This document shows, piece after piece, positions 10,401-20,000 of a stretch of 64,000 nucleotides of DNA. The DNA is from Pseudanabaena frigida (GTDB lineage Bacteria; Cyanobacteriota; Cyanobacteriia; Pseudanabaenales; Pseudanabaenaceae), in assembly GCA_003242085.1 (NCBI GenBank), contig QBML01000003.1, forward strand, positions 1 through 64,000. The letters run 5' to 3'. How positions within the stretch are numbered: the stretch's first letter is position 1; every line of letters starts with the position of its first letter. The notes under the pieces are model-generated. The model was not told the DNA's origin. It did not search any database and worked only from the letters and a program-made list of their open reading frames with translations. Position numbers and translations under genes: made by a program.

Positions 10401-10590
10401 CTTGCAAGGAAATCACGAAAGACTGAGACTCTCCATTTTGAATTGACCGACTCGATTCTGTTTGAGCAATGGATGGAGATGCCGCAATTATCAATGGCAA
10501 GATTGAGGTCGTGCAGATAATTGAAAGAGAGAAAAATTGGCTCAGAAAATCTCTAATGATAGATTTACTTCTAACTAGTATCATGCTCAT
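7414..10590 (-). CDS. Exported TPR protein with CHAT protease-like domain
   Basis: The 1058-residue product starts with a signal peptide or membrane anchor (about residues 12-43, ending near SIAQT). A bacterial pre-peptidase C-like beta domain follows (about 50-140), then roughly ten tetratricopeptide repeats (about 165-560), a helical linker, and a C-terminal CHAT domain (about 760-1058). The caspase-like dyad is visible: His in HLATHA (about residue 920) and Cys in LSACQT (about 963). CHAT proteins are caspase relatives common in filamentous cyanobacteria; some act as signalling proteases. The substrate is unknown. No typical partner such as a Craspase or gasdermin gene is next to it. A second ATG six bases downstream is equally plausible as start. 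Confidence 0.9.
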   Translation of the reverse strand: MSMILVRSKSIIRDFLSQFFSLSIICTTSILPLIIAASPSIAQTESSRSIQNGESQSFVISLQAGQFVRIIVQQQGIDLVVTLMSPDGKEIANSDSPNEDDGAEVISAIAAVSGDYKLVVRPLDPKSSGKFSFTIEDLRVAKDSDRKYIAAETAFMEATKINDGKSENQQQAIAKYLEALPVFRSEGRTYWEALTIKSIGDIYSDLEKYSESLTYKQQTLPLFTKLGDVKQVGRMLNNIGKTYEKLGDLRTAISFYEQTIAARKSIRDPLGEGITFHNLGYAYDTIGQPKAALEFYQQALNIWREIKNRKEEGSTLRNIGAVYRKLSEYGQALSYYQQALVINQEVGDRRNEGNTLNSIGLLYVNLGQPTKAIDFLQRSLAIAQLRKDLRAQSSIFSNIGLAYKRLNALDKALQFYFQAFKLAQDTGDLGSQSVTLNNLASIALEEKKYDDAIDYFQTALQVVRKVGDRITEATILGNIGLVYNETGKKSLAFANYQQSLQLDRQAGNRRGESIVLSNMGSLMAAQEKFELAIYFYKLSVNVRESIRKDIRNLSREDQSAFKQSVADVYRGLASILLEQGRVMEALQVLDLLKVQELQDYLQDVKGNEVTAQGIELLPQEQTLSKFIADIASQSTTLNDELDGLRKLAKLNDTQRLRITGIEKIQVESSQKIASLFDSSNVKAIENDLRQNAIADNLKLSSYKSLQERLKGLVQTAKFPQKTALFYPLILDDRLELVLFTLDAPPVHRTVKVGRQELEKAIANFRSDLQDASSFDVKDSSKKLYQWMIQPIAADLQKAQIQTIIYAPDGQLRYIPLAALYDGKQWLIESYAINHITAINLFRLGSQALSQPSVIAAAFSNGKYEFNVGDQKFVFLGLPFAGKEVEDLSTILPNTTKLLNSAFQRNTITDISQNYNIIHLATHASFVSGRPEESFILLGNGDRLSLRELQNLKFPNIDLVVLSACQTALGGVVGGGEEILGFGYQMQRTGAKAAIASLWTVSDGGTQVLMDIFYGELHKEQFSKVESLRQAQIAMIRNSKSEFNHPYYWSAFILIGNGF

Positions 10591-10686
10591 AGCAATTGTT
10601 CCCCTATTTGCTCAAGTGAGGGCATGTAATAATTCTATAATCTTTGCAGCTTAATTTAATTTCCACTATTGCCCACTATTGCATTT

Positions 10687-11109
10687 ATGGCTTCATCTCG
10701 CTCAGAACTACTCTCATCCATGCTTTTTGAATTAATTGAAATTTTGCGCGATCGCCAAGGGGACACATGGGCTGCGATCGTCCGTACTGCCTCTGGTAAA
10801 TCTGCGACAATTGCCATCAACGATACCCGCCTTTATCTGCAAGCTGAAGGTGGTCAAGAGTTACAGCTTAAAATTACTGATGCTGATCCTGATGCAACTA
10901 ATTCTTTTGAGAGTACTGGGGAAACTTTGCGTGATGTGATGTTTGGTAGATCTTCCCTCGATAAATCCGTCGCCTCTGGCAAAATTTTCATCCGCGCTAG
11001 TTTTGGAGACTTGTTGAAAATTCGCTCGGTAGTTACTGCGGTGCTTGCTGAAACTGAGTTCGAGCCAAGATTATTAAACCTTTGGACAAAATTCGAACGG
11101 GAATGGTAA
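10687..11109 (+). CDS. Conserved small protein, possibly SCP2-like
   Basis: About 140 residues from the ATG at 10,687; a TTG start at 10,669 would add six residues. It has an amphipathic N-terminal helix, a central beta-rich part, and the segment SGKIFIRASFGDLLKIRSVV, which resembles the end of SCP2 sterol-carrier-type domains. That fold assignment is tentative. It has no signal peptide and is probably cytoplasmic. It is transcribed divergently from the CHAT gene and convergently with the CcdA gene, with a shared hairpin between the latter two. Confidence 0.7.
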   Translation: MASSRSELLSSMLFELIEILRDRQGDTWAAIVRTASGKSATIAINDTRLYLQAEGGQELQLKITDADPDATNSFESTGETLRDVMFGRSSLDKSVASGKIFIRASFGDLLKIRSVVTAVLAETEFEPRLLNLWTKFEREW

Positions 11110-11111
11110 AT

Positions 11112-11146
11112 AGAAATAAAAGAGCGCAAAGCGCTCTTTTATTTCT
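11112..11146. terminator. Bidirectional terminator
   Basis: Perfect stem AGAAATAAAAGAGCGC / GCGCTCTTTTATTTCT with an AAA loop, placed between two convergent stop codons and giving a U-rich run on both strands. Confidence 0.85.
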
Positions 11147-11151
11147 GGATT

Positions 11152-11898
11152 TTATGCAATCTTACTCAAAATGGAAAGTGTACCAAAGCCAATTAAAATA
11201 ATGCCACTTCCCCAATTGAGCCAGCTCGACCAACGGCGTAACTCTAAGAACTGTTTGACGATGCCTGTAAATGTACCCGCGATCGCTAGAGGTAAAACCG
11301 AGCCGATCGCATAGGCAAGTAGAAACTCTGTGCCAACTAGCAAATTCCCCGAACCTGAAACCCAAGCTAAAAGCGTCACTAATACAGGCGTACTGCAAGG
11401 CGAAGCCACAAATCCAAAGGATAAGCCAATCAACAGCGATCGCAATCCCTGTGGCAATGTTTGCGATACTTCCCAATTACCAAAACTAGGCAAACGCAGG
11501 GAAATTACTTCTAATAATTGCAATCCCATCACGATCGCAATCGCTCCCATCACTACCGACCAGCCCCAAGCTGTCTGTCCGTAAATTTTCCCCAGCAGTG
11601 CCGCTGCAAGTCCGAAACCTGTTAAGGCGATCGCAAAGCCTAAACAAAACCAAGCTGATTGCAAAGCTGCCTTCCACGTACTTTTGGATTCATAGCCGCC
11701 AATGTAACCAATAGTTAGCGGCAACATCGATAGGGTGCAAGGAGTAAGACTAGTAACTAATCCCGCCAAAAACACCACACCCACACTTGACCATGAGGCG
11801 TGATTGAGTTGGCTATTTACCAATGTGTCTGCCCATTGTTCGAGTTGGTAAAGCCAGTTTGGTAGCGACTTTAGTAGAGTTTCCATAAATTGCATCAT
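11152..11898 (-). CDS. CcdA-type cytochrome c biogenesis / thiol-reductant transporter
   Basis: CcdA proteins carry electrons across the thylakoid or plasma membrane to keep apocytochrome haem-binding cysteines reduced for the Ccs (system II) pathway. About 248 residues with six predicted membrane segments. The two conserved membrane cysteines are visible in SLTPCTLSML and VASPCSTPVLV, the signature of the family. ATG codons at 11,898, 11,895 and 11,886 all fit as starts; none has a strong Shine-Dalgarno sequence. The frame stays open upstream to a TTG at 11,928. Cytochrome c-550 in this window would be one client of such a pathway. Confidence 0.93.
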   Translation of the reverse strand: MMQFMETLLKSLPNWLYQLEQWADTLVNSQLNHASWSSVGVVFLAGLVTSLTPCTLSMLPLTIGYIGGYESKSTWKAALQSAWFCLGFAIALTGFGLAAALLGKIYGQTAWGWSVVMGAIAIVMGLQLLEVISLRLPSFGNWEVSQTLPQGLRSLLIGLSFGFVASPCSTPVLVTLLAWVSGSGNLLVGTEFLLAYAIGSVLPLAIAGTFTGIVKQFLELRRWSSWLNWGSGIILIGFGTLSILSKIA

Positions 11899-12068
11899 AA
11901 AAACTGATGATACAAGATTTTCCCTCAAAAATTGGAGATGATACTTTACCCCATCTCCAATTTTTTTGGTTTAATTACGACAAATAGCGTAGACAACTAT
12001 CGGAACAGTGCGATCGCTGCTCCCGTCAAAACTAGCAGAACAGGAATTATGCAGACAGAGATAAGCCC

Positions 12069-13094
12069 ATGAAAGCTAGAGCGATCGCCTTAGGCGCTAT
12101 ATCAGCATTATTAGTAAGCATTCCCAGCTTTGGCAAAGTCGCCGCCGTATCAGCCGCCCCAAGGGATTTTGACCCCGAAGAAAAAATTACGATGGAAGTC
12201 TACCGTTCGGCAAATCCTGCGGTGGTGACGATTAAAACTACGACTAGTACTGGTTCGGGCAGCATCATTACCCCAGAAGGTTTAGTAATTACTAATGAAC
12301 ATGTAATTCGTGATGCCAAGAATGGCAATGTGCGGGTTATCAATACTGAGGGAAAAACCTATAACGGACAAGTCTTGACAGTCGATCGCAAAAATGACTT
12401 GGCTTTAGTGCGAATTTTATCCAGCGATCGCTTCCCGACCTTAGCATTTGCCGATCGCGAAGATATTCTTGTTGGTCAAAAAGTATTTGCGATCGGTAGT
12501 CCCTTTGGCTTATCAGGAACTCTCACCACAGGAATTCTGAGCCGTATCGCTAAAGATGGAGAACTACAGACCGATGCGCGACTTAATCCAGGCAACTCTG
12601 GGGGGCCTTTGCTAAACTCTAGTGGCGAAATTATTGGTGTTAACAAAGCCATTCTCAGTCCCGATGGTCGCTCTAATACTGGAATTGGTTTTGCTATAAG
12701 TTCTACAATTGCCAAAGAATTCATGACCCGTAGCGCTACTTTTATTCAACCTAATACAACTTCCAAAGCTGCTACCATTCTCCCAAGTTCTCAAATCACA
12801 ATTGCATCTTCAGTTTCTCCACAACTTGCTGTTCCATCTACCACCACTCAATCGGTCGATCGTCCTCAATTAGGAGTCATTCTTAATCCAGCTAGTCTTA
12901 CAGTTTATGAAGTACGTCCTAATTCCCTTGCTAGTCGGATGGGATTACAACGTGGCGATCGCTTAGTTAGTTTAAATGGCAAACCGATCAGCGATCCTAA
13001 ACAGATTGTTGATTATCTGGCTCAGCGTCCATCTGTTGCTCTTTTGAGTGTTGCTAGAAATGCAGGCATTACCACCTATCAAATTAAGTTTTAG
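12069..13094 (+). CDS. HtrA/Deg-type serine protease with PDZ domain
   Basis: A 341-residue trypsin-like protease of the S1C family. A signal peptide covers about residues 1-30. The catalytic triad reads His78 (ITNEHVI), Asp110 (KNDLALV) and Ser177 (NPGNSGGPL). One PDZ domain follows at about 265-341 (PQLGVILNP... NSLASRMGLQRGDRL). Such enzymes degrade or refold damaged periplasmic and lumenal proteins. It is close to cyanobacterial HhoA/HhoB/HtrA, but I cannot say which paralogue. Two HIP1 sites lie just before and at the start. The gene stands alone, followed by a very strong hairpin. Confidence 0.95.
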   Translation: MKARAIALGAISALLVSIPSFGKVAAVSAAPRDFDPEEKITMEVYRSANPAVVTIKTTTSTGSGSIITPEGLVITNEHVIRDAKNGNVRVINTEGKTYNGQVLTVDRKNDLALVRILSSDRFPTLAFADREDILVGQKVFAIGSPFGLSGTLTTGILSRIAKDGELQTDARLNPGNSGGPLLNSSGEIIGVNKAILSPDGRSNTGIGFAISSTIAKEFMTRSATFIQPNTTSKAATILPSSQITIASSVSPQLAVPSTTTQSVDRPQLGVILNPASLTVYEVRPNSLASRMGLQRGDRLVSLNGKPISDPKQIVDYLAQRPSVALLSVARNAGITTYQIKF

Positions 13095-13107
13095 GGACGC
13101 GCAGTAA

Positions 13108-13170
13108 AATAAAGAACCAGATTTTTTGTGGCGCGGCTCCGCCGCGCCACAAAAAATCTGGTTCTTTATT
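13108..13170. terminator. 30-bp perfect hairpin between convergent genes
   Basis: Stem AATAAAGAACCAGATTTTTT + GTGGCGCGGC with a TCC loop and its perfect complement. It works as a terminator on both strands and belongs to the group of GC-core palindromes with AT-rich arms. Confidence 0.85.
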
Positions 13171-13184
13171 AAATCGCAGAAGCC

Positions 13185-13625
13185 TTAAGGCCTCCGACAA
13201 TACTGCTGTAGCTCTTGTTCTAAATCAATTCCTCTGCGACCAGTAGTCGTCAAACTTGAGGTTGCGGCTTGAAATGCGGCATAATCCCCCTGAGATTGAT
13301 CGCGCTTTGCTCTTGCCAACTTGTCCCCCATATCTCCAGCAAATTGCAGGTAGCGCTCTTGCAAAGATCTGAGCCGACTATCTTCAATTTTAAGGGTTTG
13401 GAGATCTTGTTTTAGGTCGTTTATGTAACGCAAAACCACCGACAATTCCATCGTATTCGCTGCTCCTGACGCTTTGTCTGTGATCGTTATAAATGCTTTG
13501 CATTCGGAAGCCTTGTCTACTTTATCCATTGCCTTCTGGAAAGCGAAAGTTTCGGCAATCATTCCGCAGGGAGTCAAAACAAATCCAATTGCAATTACGC
13601 TTAAAAAGGGAAGATTTATTTTCAT
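13185..13625 (-). CDS. Small exported helical protein, unknown
   Basis: The 146-residue product has a signal peptide (about residues 1-28, MKINLPFLSVIAIGF...). The mature part is mainly helical and charged: LKQDLQTLKIEDSRLRSLQERYLQF resembles a coiled coil. Two cysteines in the mature part, one near residue 43 (SECKAF) and one at the C terminus (QQYCRRP), could form a disulphide. I recognise no family. It is convergent with the HtrA gene and divergent from the porin gene. Confidence 0.7.
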   Translation of the reverse strand: MKINLPFLSVIAIGFVLTPCGMIAETFAFQKAMDKVDKASECKAFITITDKASGAANTMELSVVLRYINDLKQDLQTLKIEDSRLRSLQERYLQFAGDMGDKLARAKRDQSQGDYAAFQAATSSLTTTGRRGIDLEQELQQYCRRP

Positions 13626-13715
13626 TTTGAACAGAAGATTTAAAAATAATAACTTGAGCTAAGCACCTAAAAAGCTATTTAATAGTCTCTTATTGATGAT
13701 GTGTGTGAAAGCTAA

Positions 13716-15443
13716 ATGAATATCAAGACTTGCTCTTTTTTTATAATACTATCTACCGTCTTGAATATCTTTGCGGATTTTGGGACTAAAGCATTTGCAT
13801 TGGAATCCGTGCAAGACAGTCAGATCACTTCTGTATCTCAACTTTCAGATGTGAGAACAACCGATTGGGCTTTTACTGCCCTGCAAAGTCTGGTCGAACG
13901 TTATGGTTGTGTTGCAGGATATCCAGACCGAACTTATCAGGGAAAGAAAGCGATCGCACGCTACGAATTTGCGGCAGGTCTGAATGCTTGTTTGGATAAA
14001 ATCAATGAAATTGTGAGCGCAGGGCTAGCGGATAAAGTCAGTCAAAACGATTTGGCGACTCTCAAAAAGCTTCAAGAGGAATTTGCTTCTGAGCTATCGC
14101 TCCTCAGGGGACGAGTCGATGCGCTGGATCTGAAGACTAGGCGCCTAGAAGTGCAACAGTTCTCTACCACGACAAAACTAAACATTCTGAGTTCCTTTAA
14201 TGTCAGTAGCGCCTTTAGTGGTGGGGATATCCGCGCTGAAGGCTTGCCAATTGCTGGGACTGTTCCCACGGCTCGCTTTGCGGCGCGCAATCCATTTACA
14301 GGCAGTCCCATTGTTGGCACGATTACCGAAAAGCCAAATACTACCTTCAGTTATTCCAACTATTTGATCTTGACCTCTTCGTTTACTGGTAGCGATACGC
14401 TGAATCTAATTTTGGCGATGGGCAATGGCAATCCGCCATCTAGTGCTTATTCTTCGGCAGGTTTTTCGAGTACATTTGGTGTGCCTTATGCTGACTCAAA
14501 TCCAGTTACACCCTTAGCTGCTAATAGCGTTGGCTTATTCGAGCTTTTTTATAGTTTTCCGATTAGCGATAATTTTAGATTGCAAATTGGACCAAAAATT
14601 CTTCCCTTTCGTCAATTTGATGTCAATCGCTTTACGTCCATAATTAATGGTGCGGGAGGATTGAACTCCTATCAAAGTACGATCGCAAATAATGGGCTAT
14701 CAGGCGCAGGTGCGATCGCTAGTTGGCGACTGTCCGATCAATTTCTGCTCAAAGCAGGCTATCTAGCTCGAAACGATGCCTCTTTTTTATACTTCGGTGG
14801 AGATAGTGCTAGCAATCCCAATCGGGGTTTATTTGGTGGTTCCAACCAGATTTTGACCGAAGTTACCTATTCACCAAGCGATTCCATAAATCTACGGTTT
14901 CTCTATAGCCGTACTTATAATCAGGCTCCACCCGCCTCACCCGTTGGGCAACCAAATCTGCCTTTCTTTCTGACTTATTCAGCGCGGGGAGTTGTCGATG
15001 ATGGATTTGGAGGTAGGTTACAGGATAGTACAGGTGACAACTTTGTATTTAACTTTGATTGGCTTCTCAATCAATCAATTGGCTTGTTTGGTCGCTATTC
15101 CTATAGTAGTTTCCGAGTTGCTCCCACCAATCCTGCGATCGCATCGGGTAATGTCAATCTGCAAGCCTTCCAATTTGGCTTAGCTTTCCCCGATCTTGGG
15201 AAAGAAGGCGCTGTCGGCACGCTGTCATTTACAATTCCGTTTCAAGTGTTATCTGGACGGAATTTTCTGGTTTCAGGCAATGGCGATGGTGGCACACAAT
15301 ATGATTTAGAGCTAACATATGCTTATCCGATCGTGAAAGCAATCACCCTCACACCTTCATTGTTTGCGACATTTAATGCCAACAACTTTAGTAGCAACCC
15401 CGCGATTTGGGGAGCAGTGTTACGGACACAGTTCTTGTTCTAG
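13716..15443 (+). CDS. SLH-domain outer-membrane porin (iron-uptake porin type)
   Basis: The 575-residue product has a signal peptide (residues 1-27), an S-layer homology domain at about 38-100 (VSQLSDVRTTDWAFTALQSL... GYPDRTYQG), a short coiled coil (about 108-150), and then a beta-barrel domain of the OprB/carbohydrate-selective porin superfamily that ends with Phe (TQFLF), as outer-membrane barrels do. This is the Som/IutA-type architecture of cyanobacterial porins, which let small solutes and inorganic iron pass; the exact substrate cannot be read from sequence. A P450 gene starts 13 bases after the stop codon, so the two are probably cotranscribed. Confidence 0.93.
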   Translation: MNIKTCSFFIILSTVLNIFADFGTKAFALESVQDSQITSVSQLSDVRTTDWAFTALQSLVERYGCVAGYPDRTYQGKKAIARYEFAAGLNACLDKINEIVSAGLADKVSQNDLATLKKLQEEFASELSLLRGRVDALDLKTRRLEVQQFSTTTKLNILSSFNVSSAFSGGDIRAEGLPIAGTVPTARFAARNPFTGSPIVGTITEKPNTTFSYSNYLILTSSFTGSDTLNLILAMGNGNPPSSAYSSAGFSSTFGVPYADSNPVTPLAANSVGLFELFYSFPISDNFRLQIGPKILPFRQFDVNRFTSIINGAGGLNSYQSTIANNGLSGAGAIASWRLSDQFLLKAGYLARNDASFLYFGGDSASNPNRGLFGGSNQILTEVTYSPSDSINLRFLYSRTYNQAPPASPVGQPNLPFFLTYSARGVVDDGFGGRLQDSTGDNFVFNFDWLLNQSIGLFGRYSYSSFRVAPTNPAIASGNVNLQAFQFGLAFPDLGKEGAVGTLSFTIPFQVLSGRNFLVSGNGDGGTQYDLELTYAYPIVKAITLTPSLFATFNANNFSSNPAIWGAVLRTQFLF

Positions 15444-15456
15444 AGAAATTAAAAAA

Positions 15457-16854
15457 ATGCCTGATAATTTAATGCATGATAAGTTGGTTTGGTCGCGTGA
15501 AGTTGCTAACGTTCCGCTTCCTCCCTTAGTTAAGGGACTACCGATTTTGGGAAGTGGATTGGAACTCGCATCCGATCAAATCGGCTTTTTTGTGAAGCAA
15601 TATCATGAGTTCGGCGCGATTTTTCGAGTTCAAGCCCTCGATCACAAATTTACGGTGATTGCAGGAACGGAAGCCAACCAGTTTGTTAACCAAGTTGGCA
15701 CTGAATTTTTAAGCGGTCGCGACTTTTGGCAAGAGTTTGCCAAAGAGTTAGGTGTTAAGGACTTACTGGTCAGTTTAGATGGAGATCGCCACCAACAGCA
15801 GCGCCGACTTTTGCAATCAGGCTATTCCCGCAATGCTATTGTCCATAAGTTTCTAGAGACAATCCAGTTAATATCCGATCTGACTACAGATTTGAGATCT
15901 CCAGATTTGCGATCGCCATTTCGACTGCAAGTTCTGCCATTCTTTCAAAAAATTGTCTGCGAGCAGTTAGGAATGTTGCTAGCTGATTGCTCGCCTAGTG
16001 ATTATTGTGACGATTTAGTTAAGTTTTTAAATATCGCTTTGACGGTGACGGTCACCCAGCAATCGCCAGCATTTTTGTTATGGAAGCCATCTTATAAGCG
16101 ATCGCGACAACGCGTATTGGAGCTAGCTCGCACTGTAATTGCGAAACATCGGCATAGTCAGGTGAAGCATGAGAAACCGAATTTAATCGACGATCTGATT
16201 GCTGACTCCCAAAAAGTCCATCCCCAATTATCAGAAGCAGAACTGATCGCGGCGGCGATCGGACCTTACCTTGCGGGTATCGACACAGTTGCGAACACCT
16301 GTGCTTTTATGCTCTATGCCTTGCTCAAAGCTCCTGAAGTAATGGCAAAAGTGCAACAAGAAGTAGATTTGTTTTTTGTCAATGACATCCCCAATGCCGA
16401 AGGATTACGCGGGATGAGTGCTTTGCACGGCACGGCGATGGAGACATTGCGGATGTATCCTGTTGCTTTTGCGATCCAACGTTATGCGATCGCCGATTTT
16501 GCCTTTAAGGGCTGTCGAGTCAATGCGGGGACTCATGTGATCGTTGCTACAACCGTGCCACATTTTTTACCACAGTTTTTCCCAAATCCTGATTGTTTTG
16601 ATATCGATCGCTTCCATCCACCACGCAACGAACATAAACAAAATGGCGCTTTTGCTCCCTATGGTGTGGGCGCACATCTATGTTTAGGTTCTGGTTTAGC
16701 AGAAATTCAAATCATGTTAACCATGGCGACTCTATTACATCAGTTTGAGTTTGCTCTCGAATATCCAAACTACAAAGTTCAACCAGTCAGCAATCCAGCT
16801 CTCTCTACTGGAACTAAATTTTACGTTCATGTCCAAAAACGTAAGTTCTCATAG
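15457..16854 (+). CDS. Cytochrome P450
   Basis: A 465-residue haem monooxygenase from the ATG at 15,457. The reading frame is open further upstream, but only by overlapping the porin gene. Visible motifs: proline-rich N terminus (VPLPPLVKGLPILGSG), I-helix AGIDTVANT, K-helix ETLRMYP (ExxR), and haem-binding FAPYGVGAHLCLG with proximal ligand Cys409. No membrane anchor is visible, so it is probably soluble. The substrate is unknown; cyanobacterial P450s of this size act on carotenoid derivatives, fatty acids or sterol-like compounds. No ferredoxin or reductase gene adjoins. It follows the porin gene by 13 bases. A strong GGCGGCGC hairpin ends the unit. Confidence 0.95.
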   Translation: MPDNLMHDKLVWSREVANVPLPPLVKGLPILGSGLELASDQIGFFVKQYHEFGAIFRVQALDHKFTVIAGTEANQFVNQVGTEFLSGRDFWQEFAKELGVKDLLVSLDGDRHQQQRRLLQSGYSRNAIVHKFLETIQLISDLTTDLRSPDLRSPFRLQVLPFFQKIVCEQLGMLLADCSPSDYCDDLVKFLNIALTVTVTQQSPAFLLWKPSYKRSRQRVLELARTVIAKHRHSQVKHEKPNLIDDLIADSQKVHPQLSEAELIAAAIGPYLAGIDTVANTCAFMLYALLKAPEVMAKVQQEVDLFFVNDIPNAEGLRGMSALHGTAMETLRMYPVAFAIQRYAIADFAFKGCRVNAGTHVIVATTVPHFLPQFFPNPDCFDIDRFHPPRNEHKQNGAFAPYGVGAHLCLGSGLAEIQIMLTMATLLHQFEFALEYPNYKVQPVSNPALSTGTKFYVHVQKRKFS

Positions 16855-16893
16855 TCAGCATAGGCGGCGCGATGCGCCGCCTATGCTGACTAT
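16851..16893. terminator. GGCGGCGC-core hairpin after the P450 gene
   Basis: Perfect stem ATAGTCAGCATAGGCGGCGC with loop GAT and its complement. It overlaps the P450 stop codon and abuts the next repeat. Confidence 0.85.
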
Positions 16894-16997
16894 ATAGCGG
16901 TTTTCAAATGAGTGCGTACTCACTTGAAAACAAAAAATCAATCCCAGTATAGGTTTTGAGTTTTCATTTTGCCTACGGCAAAATGAAAACCGCTATA
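16893..16997. repeat. MITE-like element with 14-bp terminal inverted repeats
   Basis: Ends are TATAGCGGTTTTCA and TGAAAACCGCTATA, exact inverted repeats with TA at both borders. Inside are two further hairpins: GTTTTCAAATGAGT/ACTCACTTGAAAAC (one unpaired base) and GTTTTCATTTTGCC/GGCAAAATGAAAAC. The 105-bp element encodes nothing and looks like a non-autonomous miniature transposon. Confidence 0.8.
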
Positions 16998-17028
16998 GTA
17001 TAAAAATGAGTCTAGGAATACAACGAAG

Positions 17029-20000
17029 ATGATCGAGATGTCTGGCTACAAAATCAATTCGTTAGTTTATCAAAGTTCTCTATCAATAGTTTATAGAGGA
17101 TACCGTATTGATGATTTTGAACCAATTATTCTCAAGGTCTTAGGAACAGAACACCCAAGCCCTGAAGCGATCGCTAGGTACAAACTAGAATACGAAATCT
17201 GTAGCAGACTCAACCATATTCAGGGAGTTGTCAAAGCCTATAGCTTTCAGAAACATCAGCGATTTAGATGTATTGTTTTTGAAGATTTTGGTGGTGAATC
17301 GCTCCGCATCTTAAAGTCATCACGCACATTTAAGCTCACAGAAATCTTAGCGATCGCCGCCCAAATTGCGGGCATACTCAGCGAAATCCATGCGGCAAAT
17401 GTCGTTCACAAAGATATTAATCCTTCTAACATCGTTTTTAATCCCAGAACCTCTCAAGTCAGAATCATTGATTTTGGGATCTCAAATATTTTATCTAAGG
17501 AAAATCTAACGATCGGTCATCCCAACACCCTAGAAGGCACGGTTGCTTATATGTCGCCTGAGCAAACAGGTCGGATGAACCGTACTCTCGACTATCGCAG
17601 CGATCTTTATTCATTGGGTGTGACCCTATACGAACTTCTCTGCGATCGCCTTCCTTTTGAATCCAACGATCCGATTGAATTAGTCCATTTTCATATTGCC
17701 AAGCAACCTACAGCTCCATCTCAACTCAATCCTGAGATTCCCCAACCTATCTCAGATATTGTCATGAAGCTATTGGCAAAGACTGCCGAAGAGCGTTATC
17801 AAAGTGCACTTGGCTTAAAAGAAGATTTAACAATTTGTCAGCAACTTTTGGAAAGTAACGGCAAAATTAGCGACTTCTCTCTAGGCGCACATGATGTTTC
17901 CGATCGGTTTCAAATTTCGCAAAGGCTTTATGGTCGAGAGCTAGAAACTTGGTTATTACTCGCCGCATTTGAGTGTTTGAGCCTTGGCAAAGCCGAAGTG
18001 ATGATGGTCAAAGGTTTTTCTGGGATCGGTAAATCAGTATTAGTTCACGAGATTTATAAACCGATCACCCAAAAACATGGTTACTTTATTTCGGGTAAAT
18101 TCGATCAGTTTCAACGCAATATTCCCTACAGCGCCTTTGTAAGTGCATTTCGAGAACTCGTTACCCAACTACTTATTGAAGGAGAACAAGAACTTCAAAG
18201 ATGGAAAGTCGAGTTGCTTAATGCATTGGGACAAAATGGTCAAATCATCATCGATGTCATCCCTGAAGTCGAGATGATCGTTGGTAAGCAAGATGCAGTA
18301 TTAGAACTTTTACCGATCGAAGCTCAAAACCGTTTCAATTTAGTTTTTCAGAATTTCGTGCGTGTTTTTACGAAGCCAGAACATCCACTTGTGATCTTTT
18401 TAGACGATCTCCAATGGGCTGACTTGGCTTCTTTAAAGCTTTTACAGTTATTAGTCACTTCGATTGAGAGTCAGTTTCTATACTTCATCGGTGCTTATCG
18501 TGACAATGAAGTAGATGCTATTCATCCATTGAGCTTAACTCTCAATGAGATTGCCGCTGATAGGATCTCAATTAATGAGATTACTCTGAACCCCTTGGAA
18601 CAATCGCATATTTACGCCCTGCTGGCTGACACATTGAAATGTCATGGAAGCAGCGATTGCGAAAGACTCAAACCGCTAGCCGAACTAATCCTCCAAAAAA
18701 CTGATGGCAACCCATTTTTTATCAACGAATTTCTAAAATCACTATATGCCGAAGGCTTAATCAATTTTGATTGGGAACATGGAATTTGGCGATGGGATTT
18801 GCAGCAAATTCAGGCTGCAAACTTCACTGATAATGTCGTTGAGCTAATGTCAGGTAAAATCCAAAAGCTCTCATCTGAGTCACAGGAAATCATCCAAATC
18901 GCTGCTTGTATTGGCAGTCATTTTGATTCGCAGACTTTAGCGATCGCTGCCGATTACCCATACCGACAAGTTGTCCAAACCCTCTTGCCTATCTTGACCG
19001 AGGGCTTGATTTCACCTCTGACTACCAACTACAAATTTGCAATTGTTGATACGGATTCTGAATTAGAAAATGAACTATCGGAAGGTTTTTTGATTGAGTA
19101 TAAATTCGTGCACGATCGGGTTCAGCAAGCAGCTTATGCGCTCATTCCCGAAATAGAAAAGCAAGTTATCCATCTCAAAATTGGTCGTCAACTACTTAAG
19201 CAAGTTTGCAATCAAATGCGCGCAGGTGAAGAAAATTTGGCAATCAAAGAAGAAGCTTTTCAGATTGCAAATCATCTAAATATGGGAGCAGGGCTAATTA
19301 GCGATCTCCATGAACGTCTTGAACTAGCCGAACTAAATCTACTCGCAGGTAAAAAAGCCAAAGACTCTAATGCCTATGCTGATGCCCAGAAATATCTAGC
19401 GATAGGTATTGGGCTACTGCCCGATCGCGCATGGGCAGATCATTATCTGCTTGCCTTAGCGCTATATGAATCGGCTGCCGAATCAGCATATTTAAATACA
19501 AACTATGACGAATGTCATCAACTAGTCGATCGCCTTGTTCATCATGCCAAACATATTCTCGATACAATTAAATCCTACAAAGTGAAGATTAGCGCCTATT
19601 CAGCCCAAAAAAAATTTCATGAAGTTCCCATAACCATAAATTCTGTACTGATCCATTTAGGCGAAACTATTCCAACTTCTCCAAATGAGATCGAAATCGG
19701 TTGGGAACTGATTCGCACTGAGATTCGCACTCGCTTATTGAGGATCAAAGATTGGTCAGCTTTACCCTTGATGACCGATCCTTACAAAATTGCGGCGATC
19801 TACATTATGGTCACGATCGCCACGGCCGCAGTCAATCTAAATCCTTTACTCGTCGGCATAATTACTTTGCGGGTCGTAAATTTGACGCTGCAATATGGAG
19901 TGTCATCAGATTCCTTAATCCAAGGTTCGGCTTATGGCATCATTCGATGGGTCGCTTTCCAAGATATTCAGGGAGGTTATCAGATCGGGGTAGTCAGTCT

